Notes: generated by a model from the sequence alone, not told the origin. Shown: positions 37,040-45,763, numbered from the stretch's first letter. The stretch: 64,000 nucleotides of DNA from Stenotrophomonas maltophilia (GCA_002364755.1 DEZI01000005.1:273791-337790); one strand, 5' to 3'. Translations and numbers: made by a program.

Positions 37040-38347
37040 ATGAGCAACGCGCAACACTGGATTGCCCGCAAGGGCCAGCCGCTGCAGGGCAGCCTGACCA
37101 TTCCCGGCGACAAGTCGGTCTCGCACCGCTCGGTGATGTTTGCCGCACTGGCCGATGGCACCTCGCATATCGAGGGCTTCCTGGAAGGCGAAGACACCCG
37201 CGCCACCGCGCGCATCTTCAGCCAGCTCGGCGTGCGTATTGAAACCCCCAGTGCCTCGCAGCGCGTCGTGCACGGTGTCGGCATCGATGGCCTCAAGGCG
37301 CCCAGCGCGCCGCTGGACTGCGGCAACGCAGGCACCGGCATGCGCCTGCTGGCTGGCCTGCTGGCGGGTCAGGCATTCGACTGCACCCTGGTCGGCGATG
37401 AATCGCTGTCCGGCCGTCCGATGCGCCGTGTCACCGGCCCGCTGTCGCAGATGGGCGCGAAAATCGACACCGAAAGCGATGGCACCCCGCCGCTGCACGT
37501 GCATGGCGGCCAGTCGCTGCAGGGAATCGATTTCGCCTCGCCGGTGGCCAGCGCGCAGGTGAAGTCCGCCGTGCTGCTGGCCGGCCTGTATGCACAGGGC
37601 GAAACCAGCGTCGTCGAACCGCACCCGACCCGCGATTACACCGAGCGCATGCTCTCGGCATTCGGCGTGGACATCGAATTCTCCCCGGGCAAGGCCCGCC
37701 TGCGCGGCGGCCAGCGCCTGCGCGCCACCGACATCGTGGTGCCGGCCGATTTCTCCTCGGCCGCATTCTTCCTGGTCTCCGCCAGCATCATCCCGGGTTC
37801 GGAGCTGCGACTGAAGCAGGTTGGCCTCAACCCGCGCCGCACCGGCCTGCTGCACGCGCTGCGCCTGATGGGCGCGGACATCACCGAAGAAAACCCGGCC
37901 GAGCAGGGTGGTGAACCGGTGGCCGATCTGGTGGTGCGCCATGCCCCGCTGAAGGGCGCGCGCATTCCCGAAGCGCTTGTGCCGGACATGATCGACGAAT
38001 TCCCGGCCCTGTTCGTGGCAGCTGCCGCGGCCGAAGGCCAGACCGTGGTGACCGGCGCGGCCGAGCTGCGGGTGAAGGAATCGGATCGCCTCGCCGCGAT
38101 GGCCACCGGCCTGCGCGCGCTGGGCATGCAGGTGGATGAAACCGACGACGGCGCCACGCTGCATGGGGGCATCGCCTTGGGCAGCGGCACCATCGAAAGC
38201 CATGGTGACCACCGCATTGCCATGGCGTTCGCCATTGCCGGCCAGATCAGCGGCGGCGAAGTGCACATCAACGACATCGCCAACGTCGCCACGTCGTTCC
38301 CGGATTTCGACGGCCTGGCGCGCAGCGCCGGTTTCAACCTGGTCTGA
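37040..38347 (+). CDS. aroA: 3-phosphoshikimate 1-carboxyvinyltransferase AroA
   Basis: 435 aa. EPSP synthase of the shikimate pathway. PGDKSVSHRSVMFAALADG near the N-terminus, LDCGNAGTGMRLLAGLLAG (the glyphosate-site loop, here with G-N-A-G-T-G-M-R), and the C-terminal RVKESDRLAAMATGLRALG and GDHRIAMAFAIAG are all present. It follows pheA by 71 bases and, with serC and pheA, forms an aromatic/serine biosynthesis cluster. The active-site Lys, Arg and Asp positions appear intact. Confidence 0.97.
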   Translation: MSNAQHWIARKGQPLQGSLTIPGDKSVSHRSVMFAALADGTSHIEGFLEGEDTRATARIFSQLGVRIETPSASQRVVHGVGIDGLKAPSAPLDCGNAGTGMRLLAGLLAGQAFDCTLVGDESLSGRPMRRVTGPLSQMGAKIDTESDGTPPLHVHGGQSLQGIDFASPVASAQVKSAVLLAGLYAQGETSVVEPHPTRDYTERMLSAFGVDIEFSPGKARLRGGQRLRATDIVVPADFSSAAFFLVSASIIPGSELRLKQVGLNPRRTGLLHALRLMGADITEENPAEQGGEPVADLVVRHAPLKGARIPEALVPDMIDEFPALFVAAAAAEGQTVVTGAAELRVKESDRLAAMATGLRALGMQVDETDDGATLHGGIALGSGTIESHGDHRIAMAFAIAGQISGGEVHINDIANVATSFPDFDGLARSAGFNLV

Positions 38348-38370
38348 GGTCGGCACGGCGCCGCTGCGCT

Positions 38371-38470
38371 CGCCGGGCATGGCCCGGCGCTACCAATCGG
38401 CGCCCGGTAGCGCCGGGCCATGCCCGGCGGAAACCAAGCCGCGCCGGTAGTGCCGGCCGCTGGCCGGCAA
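38371..38470. repeat. SMAG repeat cluster, three copies
   Basis: A minus-oriented copy CGCCGGGCATGGCCCGG...CTAC (38371-38393), a plus copy GTAGCGCCGGGCCATGCCCG (38407-38429) and a plus GTAGTGCCGGCCGCTGGCCG copy (38447-38470), between convergent aroA and the TonB gene. Confidence 0.85.
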
Positions 38471-38485
38471 TCCACAACCCCGGCA

Positions 38486-38515
38486 CAAAAAAAGACGGAG
38501 GCCGAAGCCTCCGTC
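38486..38515 (-). terminator. Rho-independent terminator of the TonB gene
   Basis: Perfect 9-bp stem GACGGAGGC / GCCTCCGTC with a 4-nt CGAA loop. On the minus strand it is followed by a run of T (A7 at 38487-38493 on the plus strand), 28 bases after the stop codon. Confidence 0.9.
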
Positions 38516-38542
38516 TCCCGATCACGAACCCCTCGCTCGCGA

Positions 38543-39106
38543 TCAACGCTGCTCGGTACGGAAATCCACCGGCACGCGCACCACGCTCGCCACGGCACGG
38601 CCGTTCTGCATGGCCGGCTCAAACTTCCAGCCCTGCACGGTGCGCAGCACCGAGCGGTCCAGGTCACGGCTGCGCTCGCCGCTGCGCGACACGATGCTCG
38701 CCTCGGTCACGTTGCCGCGGGTATCCACGTTGAGGCTGGCCACCACGCTGCCCTGCACGCCGTTACGCAGCGCAGTGGCCGGGTAGGTCGGCTTGTCATT
38801 GCTGGCCAGCGGGCTGGCCTCACGGTTGCGAACGGCCGGGGTCGCCTTGCGCTGCTCGCTGGCCGGGGCCGCGTTGCGCGCTGCAGGCGCGGTGGCTACC
38901 GGGGTCTCGCTGGCCGGCAGCATGCGCTCGCCCACCGGGGCCGGCGACACTTCTTCCTGGTTCGAGAACCGCAGCCACATCAGCGCACCGGCAAACATCA
39001 CCACGATCAGCGCCAGCCACAGCAGGGGTGACGTGCGCTGCGGGCGCTCGCTCACGTCGTGCTGCAGATGCGGGGAATGAAGGTGTTCATGGGCAGTAGC
39101 ACTCAT
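38543..39106 (-). CDS. TonB-family energy transducer
   Basis: 187 aa. One N-terminal membrane segment (PLLWLALIVVMFAGALMWLRF, split by no charged residue), a Pro/Ala-rich periplasmic linker, and a C-terminal TonB domain with YPATALRNGVQGSVV and WKFEPAMQNGRAV. These span the periplasm and energise outer-membrane receptors. No exbB/exbD adjacent. A second homologue, 39225-39863, lies just upstream on the same strand, so the two are probably duplicated paralogues. A strong terminator follows the stop. Confidence 0.82.
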   Translation of the reverse strand: MSATAHEHLHSPHLQHDVSERPQRTSPLLWLALIVVMFAGALMWLRFSNQEEVSPAPVGERMLPASETPVATAPAARNAAPASEQRKATPAVRNREASPLASNDKPTYPATALRNGVQGSVVASLNVDTRGNVTEASIVSRSGERSRDLDRSVLRTVQGWKFEPAMQNGRAVASVVRVPVDFRTEQR

Positions 39107-39224
39107 TGCAGACTCCTCGCGTCAGTAACGACGCACAAAGTCTTGCCCGAGGCGATGTAGCGGTGTGTCAGCGTTGCGTCAATGCAACCGGCAGGGTTCA
39201 GGTTGCCTGCCGGGAAGCGTTCAG

Positions 39225-39863
39225 TTACTGCGGCTTGAAGTCGAACGGCACTTCAATGGAGCCCGGAACCGGCTGGCCATTGCTCATCGCGGGGCTGAAG
39301 CGCCAGCGGCGCACCGCGTCGGTAGCGGCACGGTCCAGCTCGCGCGAGCCGCTGCGCTGGATCACGGTGATGTTGTTGGCATAGCCGGTGGCATCCACGT
39401 CCACCCGCACCACCACGCTGCCGGACTCGCCACGGCGCAGTGCGGCGGCCGGGTAAGTCGGCGGCGGCGACTGGCCCGCCACAGGCATCGGCTGGCTGTT
39501 GCCGGTGGCCGGCGCGGCGCCGCCCGGCCCGGCCGGGGCCGGTTCGGTGCTGGCCGGCGGCGGCGGGGCGGTTTCCACCAGCTTCGGCGCCTCCTCCTGC
39601 ACCGGTGCCGGCTTGGCATCGGGCATGTCGCTGGAGCCGGCCGCGGCTGGCAGGGGCTCGGGCAGCGGCTCGACCTGCGCGGTTTCCTGCGGGGTCTGCG
39701 TGGCCGGGTCATCGGCGCGGAAGAATTCCTTGTCGCGGCCGGTCAACCAGACCACCACGAACAGCAGCACGCCCACGCCGAAGGCGATGCCGGCGATCTT
39801 CAGGGCGTTGCGCGGGATATGCACGGTGAACGACTTGGCAGGCGATGAGCGGGGTGCAGACAT
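39225..39863 (-). CDS. TonB-family energy transducer (second copy)
   Basis: 212 aa. Membrane segment near residue 22 (IAGIAFGVGVLLFVVVWL), a long Pro-rich linker (VEPLPEPLPAAAGSS..., VETAPPPPASTEPAPAG) and the TonB C-terminal domain with PTYPAAALRRGESGSVVVRV and WRFSPAMSNGQPV. Start placed at ATG 39863; ATG 39875 is an alternative. It precedes the other TonB gene by 118 bases, and is divergent from serS with about 113 bases between. Confidence 0.8.
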   Translation of the reverse strand: MSAPRSSPAKSFTVHIPRNALKIAGIAFGVGVLLFVVVWLTGRDKEFFRADDPATQTPQETAQVEPLPEPLPAAAGSSDMPDAKPAPVQEEAPKLVETAPPPPASTEPAPAGPGGAAPATGNSQPMPVAGQSPPPTYPAAALRRGESGSVVVRVDVDATGYANNITVIQRSGSRELDRAATDAVRRWRFSPAMSNGQPVPGSIEVPFDFKPQ

Positions 39864-39976
39864 GGACCGGACCATCAGGGAATGCCCCGATTCTGCCACG
39901 GTGGGAATGAACCGGGCGGCAGAAATCCGTATAACAGGCGATAATCCCGTTCCTGATACCCACCACGACACCCGCC

Positions 39977-41257
39977 ATGCTTGATCCAGCCCTGCTCCGC
40001 CACCAGCCCGCCGACCTCGCCGAACGCCTGCGCACCAGCCGCGGCTTCGAGCTCGACGTGTCTGCCCTGGAGTCCCTGGAGGCCGATCGCAAGCGCATCC
40101 AGGTGCGGACCCAGGAGCTGCAGAGCCTGCGCAACAGTCGTTCCAAGGCCATCGGCCAGGCCAAGGCCAAGGGCGAGGACGTGTCGGCCATCATGGCCGA
40201 AGTGGCCGCGTTCGCCGATGAGCTGAAGGCCTCGGAAGTGGCGCTGGACGAGCTGCGCGAAAAGATCGACACCATCGCCGCGGGCATCCCGAACCTGCCT
40301 GCCGATGACGTGCCGGCCGGCGCCGACGAGAACGACAACGTCGAGCAGGCGCGCTGGGGCACCCCACGTACCTTCGATTTCCCGGTGCTGGACCACGTCG
40401 AGCTGGGCGCCCGCAATGCCGGTCTGGACGCCGAGACCGCGGCCAAGCTGTCGGGCTCGCGCTTCACCGTGCTGCGCGGCCAGGTTGCCCGCCTGCACCG
40501 TGCCCTGGCCCAGTTCATGCTGGACCTGCACGCCGGTGAACACGGCTACGAAGAAACCAACGTGCCGCTGCTGGTCAACGCCGATTCGCTGCGTGGTACC
40601 GGCCAGCTGCCGAAGTTCGAGGACGACCTGTTCAAGACCGCCGTGGGCGATTCCACGCGCTACCTGATCCCGACCTCGGAAGTGCCGCTGACCAACCTGG
40701 TGCGCGACGAGATCGTCGACGCCGAGCGCCTGCCGCTGCGCGTGACGGCCCATTCGATGTGCTTCCGCGCCGAAGCTGGCAGCGGCGGCCGCGACGTACG
40801 CGGCATGATCCGCCAGCACCAGTTCGAGAAGGTCGAGCTGGTGTCGATCTGCCGCCCGGAAGAGAGCGACGCCGAGCACACCCGCATGACCCGCTGCGCC
40901 GAAGTGGTGCTGGAAAAGCTGGGCCTGCCGTACCGCAAGGTGCTGCTGTGCACCGGCGACATGGGCTTCTCGGCGATCAAGACCTATGACCTGGAAGTCT
41001 GGCTGCCCTCGCAGAACACCTACCGCGAGATCAGCTCGTGCTCCAACACCGGTGATTTCCAGGCCCGCCGCATGCAGGCCCGCTGGCGCAACCCGGCCAC
41101 CGGCAAGCCGGAACTGGTGCACACCCTGAACGGCTCGGGCGTGGCGGTCGGCCGCGCGATGATCGCCGTGATGGAGAATTACCAGAACGCCGACGGCAGC
41201 ATCACTGTGCCGGACGTGCTGCGGCCGTACATGGGTGGCGTCGAAACCATCGGTTGA
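39977..41257 (+). CDS. serS: Seryl-tRNA synthetase SerS
   Basis: 426 aa. Charges tRNA-Ser. The N-terminal antiparallel coiled-coil arm that grips the long variable arm is seen at residues about 30-100, then class II motifs: motif 1 near NVPLLVNADSLRGTGQLPKFE, motif 2 MCFRAEAGSGGRDVRGMIRQHQFEK split over its loop, and motif 3 LNGSGVAVGRAMIAVMENYQ. The family start MLDPALLR fits. Note that its substrate tRNA-Ser(UGA) is encoded at 45349 in this window. Confidence 0.98.
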   Translation: MLDPALLRHQPADLAERLRTSRGFELDVSALESLEADRKRIQVRTQELQSLRNSRSKAIGQAKAKGEDVSAIMAEVAAFADELKASEVALDELREKIDTIAAGIPNLPADDVPAGADENDNVEQARWGTPRTFDFPVLDHVELGARNAGLDAETAAKLSGSRFTVLRGQVARLHRALAQFMLDLHAGEHGYEETNVPLLVNADSLRGTGQLPKFEDDLFKTAVGDSTRYLIPTSEVPLTNLVRDEIVDAERLPLRVTAHSMCFRAEAGSGGRDVRGMIRQHQFEKVELVSICRPEESDAEHTRMTRCAEVVLEKLGLPYRKVLLCTGDMGFSAIKTYDLEVWLPSQNTYREISSCSNTGDFQARRMQARWRNPATGKPELVHTLNGSGVAVGRAMIAVMENYQNADGSITVPDVLRPYMGGVETIG

Positions 41258-41262
41258 ACCCG

Positions 41263-41364
41263 GTAGCGCCGGGCCATGCCCGGCGGTTTTGTGGGGGCCA
41301 TGCATGGCCCCCACATCATCCACGCGTGGCGTGGCTCTACTGCGCATCCACGCCATGCGTGGGT
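41263..41364. repeat. SMAG repeat cluster with an extra hairpin
   Basis: GTAGCGCCGGGCCATGCCCG copy at 41263-41285, a perfect GGGGGCCATGCATGGCCCCC-type hairpin at 41291-41314, an inverted GTAG-type copy ending CTCTAC at 41340, and a decayed ATCCACGCCATGCGTGG hairpin to 41364. The T4 between the first two elements makes part of this a plausible serS terminator. Confidence 0.75.
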
Positions 41365-41375
41365 GAACCCCGCGA

Positions 41376-41726
41376 TCACCCCACAACCCGCACCTTCTTC
41401 AACGGCACCCACCCGGGCTCACCGTCTTCCGGCACGCACCACGCCCAGCCATTGAGCGTGCGCTCCCCGCGCAATATCTGCCCCGGATCCACATCCAGCT
41501 CGCGCGCGCAGTAATCCTCCGTGGCAAACGCGCCACCCTGCGCATCGCGCCCGATCACCGGCGCCGGCACGAACCCCGGTTCCTGCCCCTCGGCCTGGCA
41601 CAGAAACCAGTCTTCCCAGCTCTCCGGGCCCTCATAACGCTCGCCGACCACCAGCGCCTGCCCGCGGCGCAGGGTGATCGGGTGCGGAAACTCACTGCGG
41701 TGCGCAGCCGTCACGATGTAGTCCAT
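41376..41726 (-). CDS. Small SH3-domain protein
   Basis: 116 aa, two tandem SH3-like halves: ALVVGERYEGPESWEDWFLCQ...EPGFVPAPVIG and ERTLNGWAWCVPEDGEPGWVPLKKV. The W-x-x-W...G-W-V-P pattern is that of bacterial SH3 ligand-binding domains. No signal peptide; function unknown. Single gene between serS and azoR, opposite in strand to serS. Confidence 0.75.
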   Translation of the reverse strand: MDYIVTAAHRSEFPHPITLRRGQALVVGERYEGPESWEDWFLCQAEGQEPGFVPAPVIGRDAQGGAFATEDYCARELDVDPGQILRGERTLNGWAWCVPEDGEPGWVPLKKVRVVG

Positions 41727-41753
41727 GCCCCCAGCCTACCGGCAGCGCGCAAC

Positions 41754-41781
41754 AAAAAACGGCCCCGCAAAGCGGAGCCGT
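41754..41781 (-). terminator. Terminator after azoR
   Basis: Stem ACGGCCCCGC / GCGGAGCCGT with one mismatch and an AAA loop. On the minus strand it is followed by T6 (A6 at 41754-41759). A second GGGCCGGGA/TCCCGGCCC-type hairpin lies between it and azoR (about 41790-41818). Confidence 0.75.
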
Positions 41782-41874
41782 TGGGGTGGGCCGGGATGGG
41801 GGAGGGGCTCCCGGCCCGCAATCAGCGCCCCCGACGAGGAGGGGGGGAGGGCGCCGATCGCTGCAACGCAGTAC

Positions 41875-42459
41875 TTATGCAGCCACTTCTTCGGCAGCGT
41901 GCGACGGCAGGGCCGACAGCGCGCCGGCAATGGCGTCTTCGCGGTGCTTCGGCGAGTAGGCGATGCCCTCGGCACGCACGAACTCGACGTTGTCGATGCC
42001 CATGAAGGCGAACACCTGGCGCAGGAAGGGCTCCTGGAAGTCGGCCGGCGAATCGGTGTAGATGCCGCCACGGGCGCTCACCACGATCACGCGCTTGCCA
42101 CCGGCCAGGCCCACCGGGCCGTTCTCGGTGTACTTGAAGGTGCGGCCGGCCACGGCAACGCGGTCGATCCAGGCCTTTAGGGTGGACGGGATGCTGAAGT
42201 TGTACATCGGCGCGCCGATGACCAGGATGTCAGCGGCCAGGAACTGCTGCATCACCTGTTCAGCGTCGGTCGCCTCGGCGGCATCGACACCGGCCAGCGA
42301 ACTGCTGCGCAGATGCGGTACCGGATTGGCGTCAAGATCGCGATAATCGACCTGCAGGCCGTCGATCTGGTTCTTGAACTGGGCGACCACAGCAGCGGTC
42401 AGCTGGCGGGACACGGAATTGTCGCCAAGCACGCTGGCGTCGAGATGCAGAAGCTTCAT
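41875..42459 (-). CDS. azoR: FMN-dependent NADH-azoreductase AzoR
   Basis: 194 aa, flavodoxin-like fold. The FMN-contact phrases LLHLDASVLGDNSVSRQL, GAPMYNFSIPSTLKAWIDRV and SARGGIY are typical. The enzyme reduces quinones and azo compounds and protects against thiol-specific stress. ATG 42459 is chosen because AGGTGAC precedes it; a GTG 9 bases upstream is in frame. Divergent from a LysR gene, which probably controls it. Confidence 0.93.
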   Translation of the reverse strand: MKLLHLDASVLGDNSVSRQLTAAVVAQFKNQIDGLQVDYRDLDANPVPHLRSSSLAGVDAAEATDAEQVMQQFLAADILVIGAPMYNFSIPSTLKAWIDRVAVAGRTFKYTENGPVGLAGGKRVIVVSARGGIYTDSPADFQEPFLRQVFAFMGIDNVEFVRAEGIAYSPKHREDAIAGALSALPSHAAEEVAA

Positions 42460-42563
42460 GGCAGTCACCTATGTTCTGGAAGGAAGGGGCGGTGTTTGCC
42501 GCCGACGGAGAGAACGATAGGTTGTTGCATGGGCAGGATAAAGGTGGTTCAATGCCACGAATT

Positions 42564-42579
42564 GTTCTAGATATGGAAC
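42564..42579. promoter_or_regulatory. Candidate LysR-binding palindrome
   Basis: Inverted repeat GTTC-8-GAAC beginning 22 bases before the lysR start, in the 126-base divergent region with azoR, and of the T-N11-A class that LysR regulators use. Function is inferred from position. Confidence 0.4.
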
Positions 42580-42585
42580 TCGGGT

Positions 42586-43578
42586 ATGCATGACCTGAAT
42601 GACCTTTACTACTTCGCCATGGTGGTCGACCACGGCGGATTCGCCGCCGCCGAGCGCGCTCTGGGTATCCCCAAATCGCGCCTGAGCCGCCGTATCAGCC
42701 AGCTTGAGACCGACCTCGGCGTGCGCCTGCTGCAGCGCTCCACGCGCCGCTTCGCCGTTACCGACGTCGGCACCAGCGTGCATCGCCATGCGCAGACCAT
42801 GCTGGCCGAGGCCCAGGCCGCGCGCGAAGTGGTCGACCGCCTCAGCGCCGAGCCGCGCGGTGTCGTGCGTGCCAGCGTGCCCGTGTCGCTGGCGCAGATG
42901 CAGCTGCCCAAGCTGCTGCCCAGGTTCCTTGAGCAGTACCCCAAGGTCCGCCTGCAGCTGAACATCAGCAACCGCCGCGTGGACATCATCAATGAAGGCT
43001 ACGACGTGGCCCTGCGCGTGCGTTCGCGCCTCGATGACGATGGCAGCCTGGTGATGCGCAGCTTCGGCCAGGTGCAGGAACTGCTGGTGGCCAGCCCGAA
43101 GTACCTGGACCGCGCCGGCCGCCCGAAAGACCCGGAAGAGCTGACCCAGCACGTCACCCTCAGCATCAGCGAAGACGAGGCGCGCCAGCGCTGGGAGCTG
43201 CATGGCCCGGAAGGCGAAGTGCGCCGGGTGGACCTGCAGCCGCGCGTGGCCGGTTTCGACTTCCCGCTGCTGCAGAGCATGGTGAAGGACGGTTTCGGCA
43301 TCACCATGCTGCCGGAAACCGTCTGCGCCGAAGCCGTGCGCAATGGTGAACTGGAAGTGGTGCTGCCGGACTGGTCGCTGCCGCAGGGCGTGTGCCACGC
43401 CGTGTTCGCCTCGCGCCGCGGTCTGCTGCCGGCAGTGCGCGTGTTCATCGATTTCCTGGCCGAACACCTGCCGCCGCAGCTGGAGGCCTCGCGCCTGGAT
43501 TGCGGTGGCGCGTGCGAGAAGGCCAAGGAAAAGATCAAGGCCAGTGCGCTGGGTGCGCTGGCGGTGGACGCGGGCTGA
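42586..43578 (+). CDS. LysR-family transcriptional regulator
   Basis: 330 aa. The N-terminal winged HTH (residues about 5-63: MHDLNDLYYFAMVVDHGG, AERALGIPKSRLSRRISQLE, LQRSTRRFAVTDVG) is standard, followed by a periplasmic-binding-fold effector domain (RASVPVSLAQMQLPKLLP onwards). It is divergent from azoR, so control of azoR in response to quinone-type compounds is likely. A C-terminal Ala-rich tail of about 25 residues is longer than usual. Followed by SMAG repeats and a strong terminator. Confidence 0.92.
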   Translation: MHDLNDLYYFAMVVDHGGFAAAERALGIPKSRLSRRISQLETDLGVRLLQRSTRRFAVTDVGTSVHRHAQTMLAEAQAAREVVDRLSAEPRGVVRASVPVSLAQMQLPKLLPRFLEQYPKVRLQLNISNRRVDIINEGYDVALRVRSRLDDDGSLVMRSFGQVQELLVASPKYLDRAGRPKDPEELTQHVTLSISEDEARQRWELHGPEGEVRRVDLQPRVAGFDFPLLQSMVKDGFGITMLPETVCAEAVRNGELEVVLPDWSLPQGVCHAVFASRRGLLPAVRVFIDFLAEHLPPQLEASRLDCGGACEKAKEKIKASALGALAVDAG

Positions 43579-43659
43579 GGGTTGCCTCACCGCTGACGTG
43601 ACGAAACGCCCCGGCCATGTTCCGTAATGCTATTCACTTAATCGGTCGGGGTATCGATG

Positions 43660-43748
43660 GTAGCGCCGGGCCACGCCCGGCGAGCGCAGCGGCCTGTGTC
43701 AGACACCACGGCGCTGGAAGGGTTCCGCCGGCCATGGGCCGGCGCTAC
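43660..43748. repeat. SMAG repeats, inverted pair
   Basis: GTAGCGCCGGGCCACGCCCG (43660-43682) and a minus copy CGCCGGCCATGGGCCGG...CTAC (43727-43748), in the gap after the LysR gene. Confidence 0.8.
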
Positions 43749-43758
43749 CAAGAAAAAA

Positions 43759-43793
43759 AACGCCGCGATCCCGGTTGGGATCGCGGCGTTTTC
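43759..43793 (+). terminator. Bidirectional rho-independent terminator
   Basis: Perfect stem AACGCCGCGATCCC / GGGATCGCGGCGTT with GGTT loop, preceded by A8 and followed by TTTT, so it serves both the LysR gene and the minus-strand gene ending at 43851. Confidence 0.9.
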
Positions 43794-43850
43794 GTCAAGT
43801 GAACAGCATTAAGGCCATGTTCCGGGGCTTTTTGCTTTAACGCGAAAGGG

Positions 43851-45212
43851 TCATCCGCACGCCCAGTCGATCTTCATCTGCTGCAGATCCAGCTGTGAGT
43901 TGCCGCCACCGAAATTGAAGCCGCCAAACCCTTCTTCGAATTCGAGGTAGTAAGGGCCGAACTCAGGGTAGCCCTGCTGGGGCTGCATTGTCCCGCCAAG
44001 GTGGGCGATGCAATCCCAGCGACTGAGGTTCAGTGCCTCTCCACGCTCGCTGAATACCTCGATGTAGCCACTGATGGCGCACTCGGATTCCGATTCTCGC
44101 GGCGATCTGCCTACGTTGGGATCGTCAGCGCGGATGCCTGCGCTGATCGGCAACGCCACGGTTTCGCTGGAAGCTCCTCCAATTCCCGCCTTGGGAATGA
44201 CGGCATCTCCGTTCCGGGTGTAGAGCCAGCGGTCGTAGAAGTAGCTCGCGTAGTCCTTCTCGATCCAGGTCGGCGGATCATCCAGCAGGGCTGAATTTGC
44301 CTCGGGAGGCAGGCACAGCTCTCCACCAAATTCCTGCTGTGTAAGCCAGATGGCGCAGAACTGCGTGCCAAGGATGTCTACCATGCTGTGGCTGTGCGCA
44401 TGCCTGGCCTGGCGATGCTGCCAGAAGGGAAGCAGGTCGCTGTCCTCTGGCGGGGTCATGGAAAGGGGGCTGGAGAAGTAGTCCGCGATCTCTTCTACAG
44501 AAGAGAGCTCCTCCTGCTGATCGTCGACGAGTAGGGAGAGAGCAACCAGCTCATTTCCCTTGGCTCGGTACTCGGAGGGCAGGTGCAAGGTAAAGGCGTG
44601 CCGCAGCGGATGACCGTTGCTGGAACTCAAAGGCCATTGTTCAGCGGTTATGCCTGGCGGAAGGCCCAGCGTCCAGCCTCCGTCCCATTCGCTTCCCCGT
44701 CCTGCTTTGGGCAGCACGCGCTGAGGGCCCAGCGCGATGTCAAAGGCCTTGGTCAACGTCGGATCGAAGATGGGCAACGCAGGCTCACAGTAGGTGGCGT
44801 TGGGGTTCTCCAAGCGGATGCTTTTGACCTTGTTGTCCTGCGTTTTCACGTTCGCGGTTACCTGCATGCCGTCATTCGTGATGAAGCCGTAAGCCGCCCA
44901 TCCCTCGACTGCCTCTTCGGGCTTTTCTGGCAGCAGCGCGATTCGAGGGTTCATGGCGAGGGCATCGCCGATGGGCATACCCGTACGCAGGCCCTCGATC
45001 AGCACCGTCTTGGGCATTGAACAGGCGAAAACGACGTACCCAACGGCCCGATCGCTATCCAGTCGAGCGAGCACATCCTTGCTCAGGCAAGTCAGATGAC
45101 CTTGTTCATCCGGCTCTTTCCATCGGGCGTCCAGAAGTTCAGCCAATGTGCTTGAAGGCATGCCCGGGCGCATGTGCAGGAGGCTGGAGTTATCCATTCG
45201 GGTCGGGACCAT
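43851..45212 (-). CDS. Uncharacterised orphan protein
   Basis: 453 aa, soluble, no signal peptide. Not recognised. The middle has WDGGWTLGLPPGITAEQWPL, loosely like DUF1963/YwqG-type immunity-associated proteins, and the C-terminus ends in a Gly/Phe-rich strand pattern (FEEGFGGFNFGGGN) and DWACG. Composition is visibly less GC-rich than the core genes around it. No partner toxin lies next to it: upstream is tRNA-Ser, downstream LysR. Start ATG 45212; ATG 45197 also possible. It might be an orphan immunity or a T6SS/Rhs-related cargo, but that is only a guess. Confidence 0.55.
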   Translation of the reverse strand: MVPTRMDNSSLLHMRPGMPSSTLAELLDARWKEPDEQGHLTCLSKDVLARLDSDRAVGYVVFACSMPKTVLIEGLRTGMPIGDALAMNPRIALLPEKPEEAVEGWAAYGFITNDGMQVTANVKTQDNKVKSIRLENPNATYCEPALPIFDPTLTKAFDIALGPQRVLPKAGRGSEWDGGWTLGLPPGITAEQWPLSSSNGHPLRHAFTLHLPSEYRAKGNELVALSLLVDDQQEELSSVEEIADYFSSPLSMTPPEDSDLLPFWQHRQARHAHSHSMVDILGTQFCAIWLTQQEFGGELCLPPEANSALLDDPPTWIEKDYASYFYDRWLYTRNGDAVIPKAGIGGASSETVALPISAGIRADDPNVGRSPRESESECAISGYIEVFSERGEALNLSRWDCIAHLGGTMQPQQGYPEFGPYYLEFEEGFGGFNFGGGNSQLDLQQMKIDWACG

Positions 45213-45289
45213 GGGGAATTGGTCACTCTAGCCAGCTGCGGCGTGGGAGGGCTATGGGAATAGTTGCAGATGGGCGTGGAGCAGGGGTC

Positions 45290-45318
45290 TTGGGCAAATC
45301 GCCCAGCCGTGCGAGAAT
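45290..45318 (+). promoter_or_regulatory. Promoter of tRNA-Ser
   Basis: TTGGGC (-35) and GAGAAT (-10) spaced by 17 bases, about 30 bases before the mature tRNA 5' end. No gene lies between, so this is the probable promoter. Confidence 0.6.
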
Positions 45319-45348
45319 GCACGCCCGGCCAGCAGGCTGGGCCGATAC

Positions 45349-45438
45349 GGAGAGATGGCCGAGCGGTTTAAGGCACCGGTCTTGAAAACCGGCGAAGGGT
45401 TAAACCTTCCGTGGGTTCGAATCCCACTCTCTCCGCCA
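45349..45438 (+). tRNA. serT: tRNA-Ser (anticodon UGA)
   Basis: 90 nt including the encoded CCA. Acceptor stem GGAGAGA/TCTCTCC, anticodon stem CCGGT/ACCGG with loop CTTGAAA (anticodon TGA, reading UCA-type codons), a class II long variable arm (CGAAGGGTTAAACCTTCCG), and a GGTTCGAATCC T-loop arm. Served by SerS. A terminator hairpin follows at 45449. Confidence 0.97.
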
Positions 45439-45448
45439 AGATTCGAGC

Positions 45449-45480
45449 AAACAGCCCTTGTCGTTGAGGGCTGTTTTCGT
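45449..45480 (+). terminator. tRNA-Ser terminator
   Basis: Stem AAACAGCCCT / AGGGCTGTTT with an 8-nt loop, followed by a T-rich stretch (TTTCGTTTC). Confidence 0.85.
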
Positions 45481-45763
45481 TTCCTGACTACTCCGTCAAT
45501 TGACTAGCTGCCCAGCGCAGTAGGTCGTCTCGATCGCGGGTGAACATCTTGCATGTCCCCGTAGGCAGGTGCCTCGGTTGGCGCCTTTCGTTTGCTGCGG
45601 CCCGTGGTGATCGCGCATCTAGCGGCTCCACCTCAAGCGCGATTGTCCAGATCGACGCGAGGGCTGCAATTCACCTCGTTCAAGGTGATGGATACTCCTA
45701 ATCACTACGCCAAGCGCGGCTCCGCTAGGTAGAATCGAACAATAGGACGGAAAGGGAACAGTG
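45481..45763. other. Non-coding gap before the DUF262 gene
   Basis: About 280 bases. I see no gene, no clear repeat of the tRNA 3' end (which would mark an att site) and no integrase. The last 30 bases contain GGAAAGGGA, a good ribosome site for the DUF262 gene; a promoter probably lies in the final 100 bases. Confidence 0.5.

Noticed and set aside
45439..45763. Possible attachment-site repeat of the tRNA-Ser 3' end
   Set aside because: I found no second copy of the GGTTCGAATCC...CTCTCTCC segment and no integrase in the window, so no island boundary is claimed.
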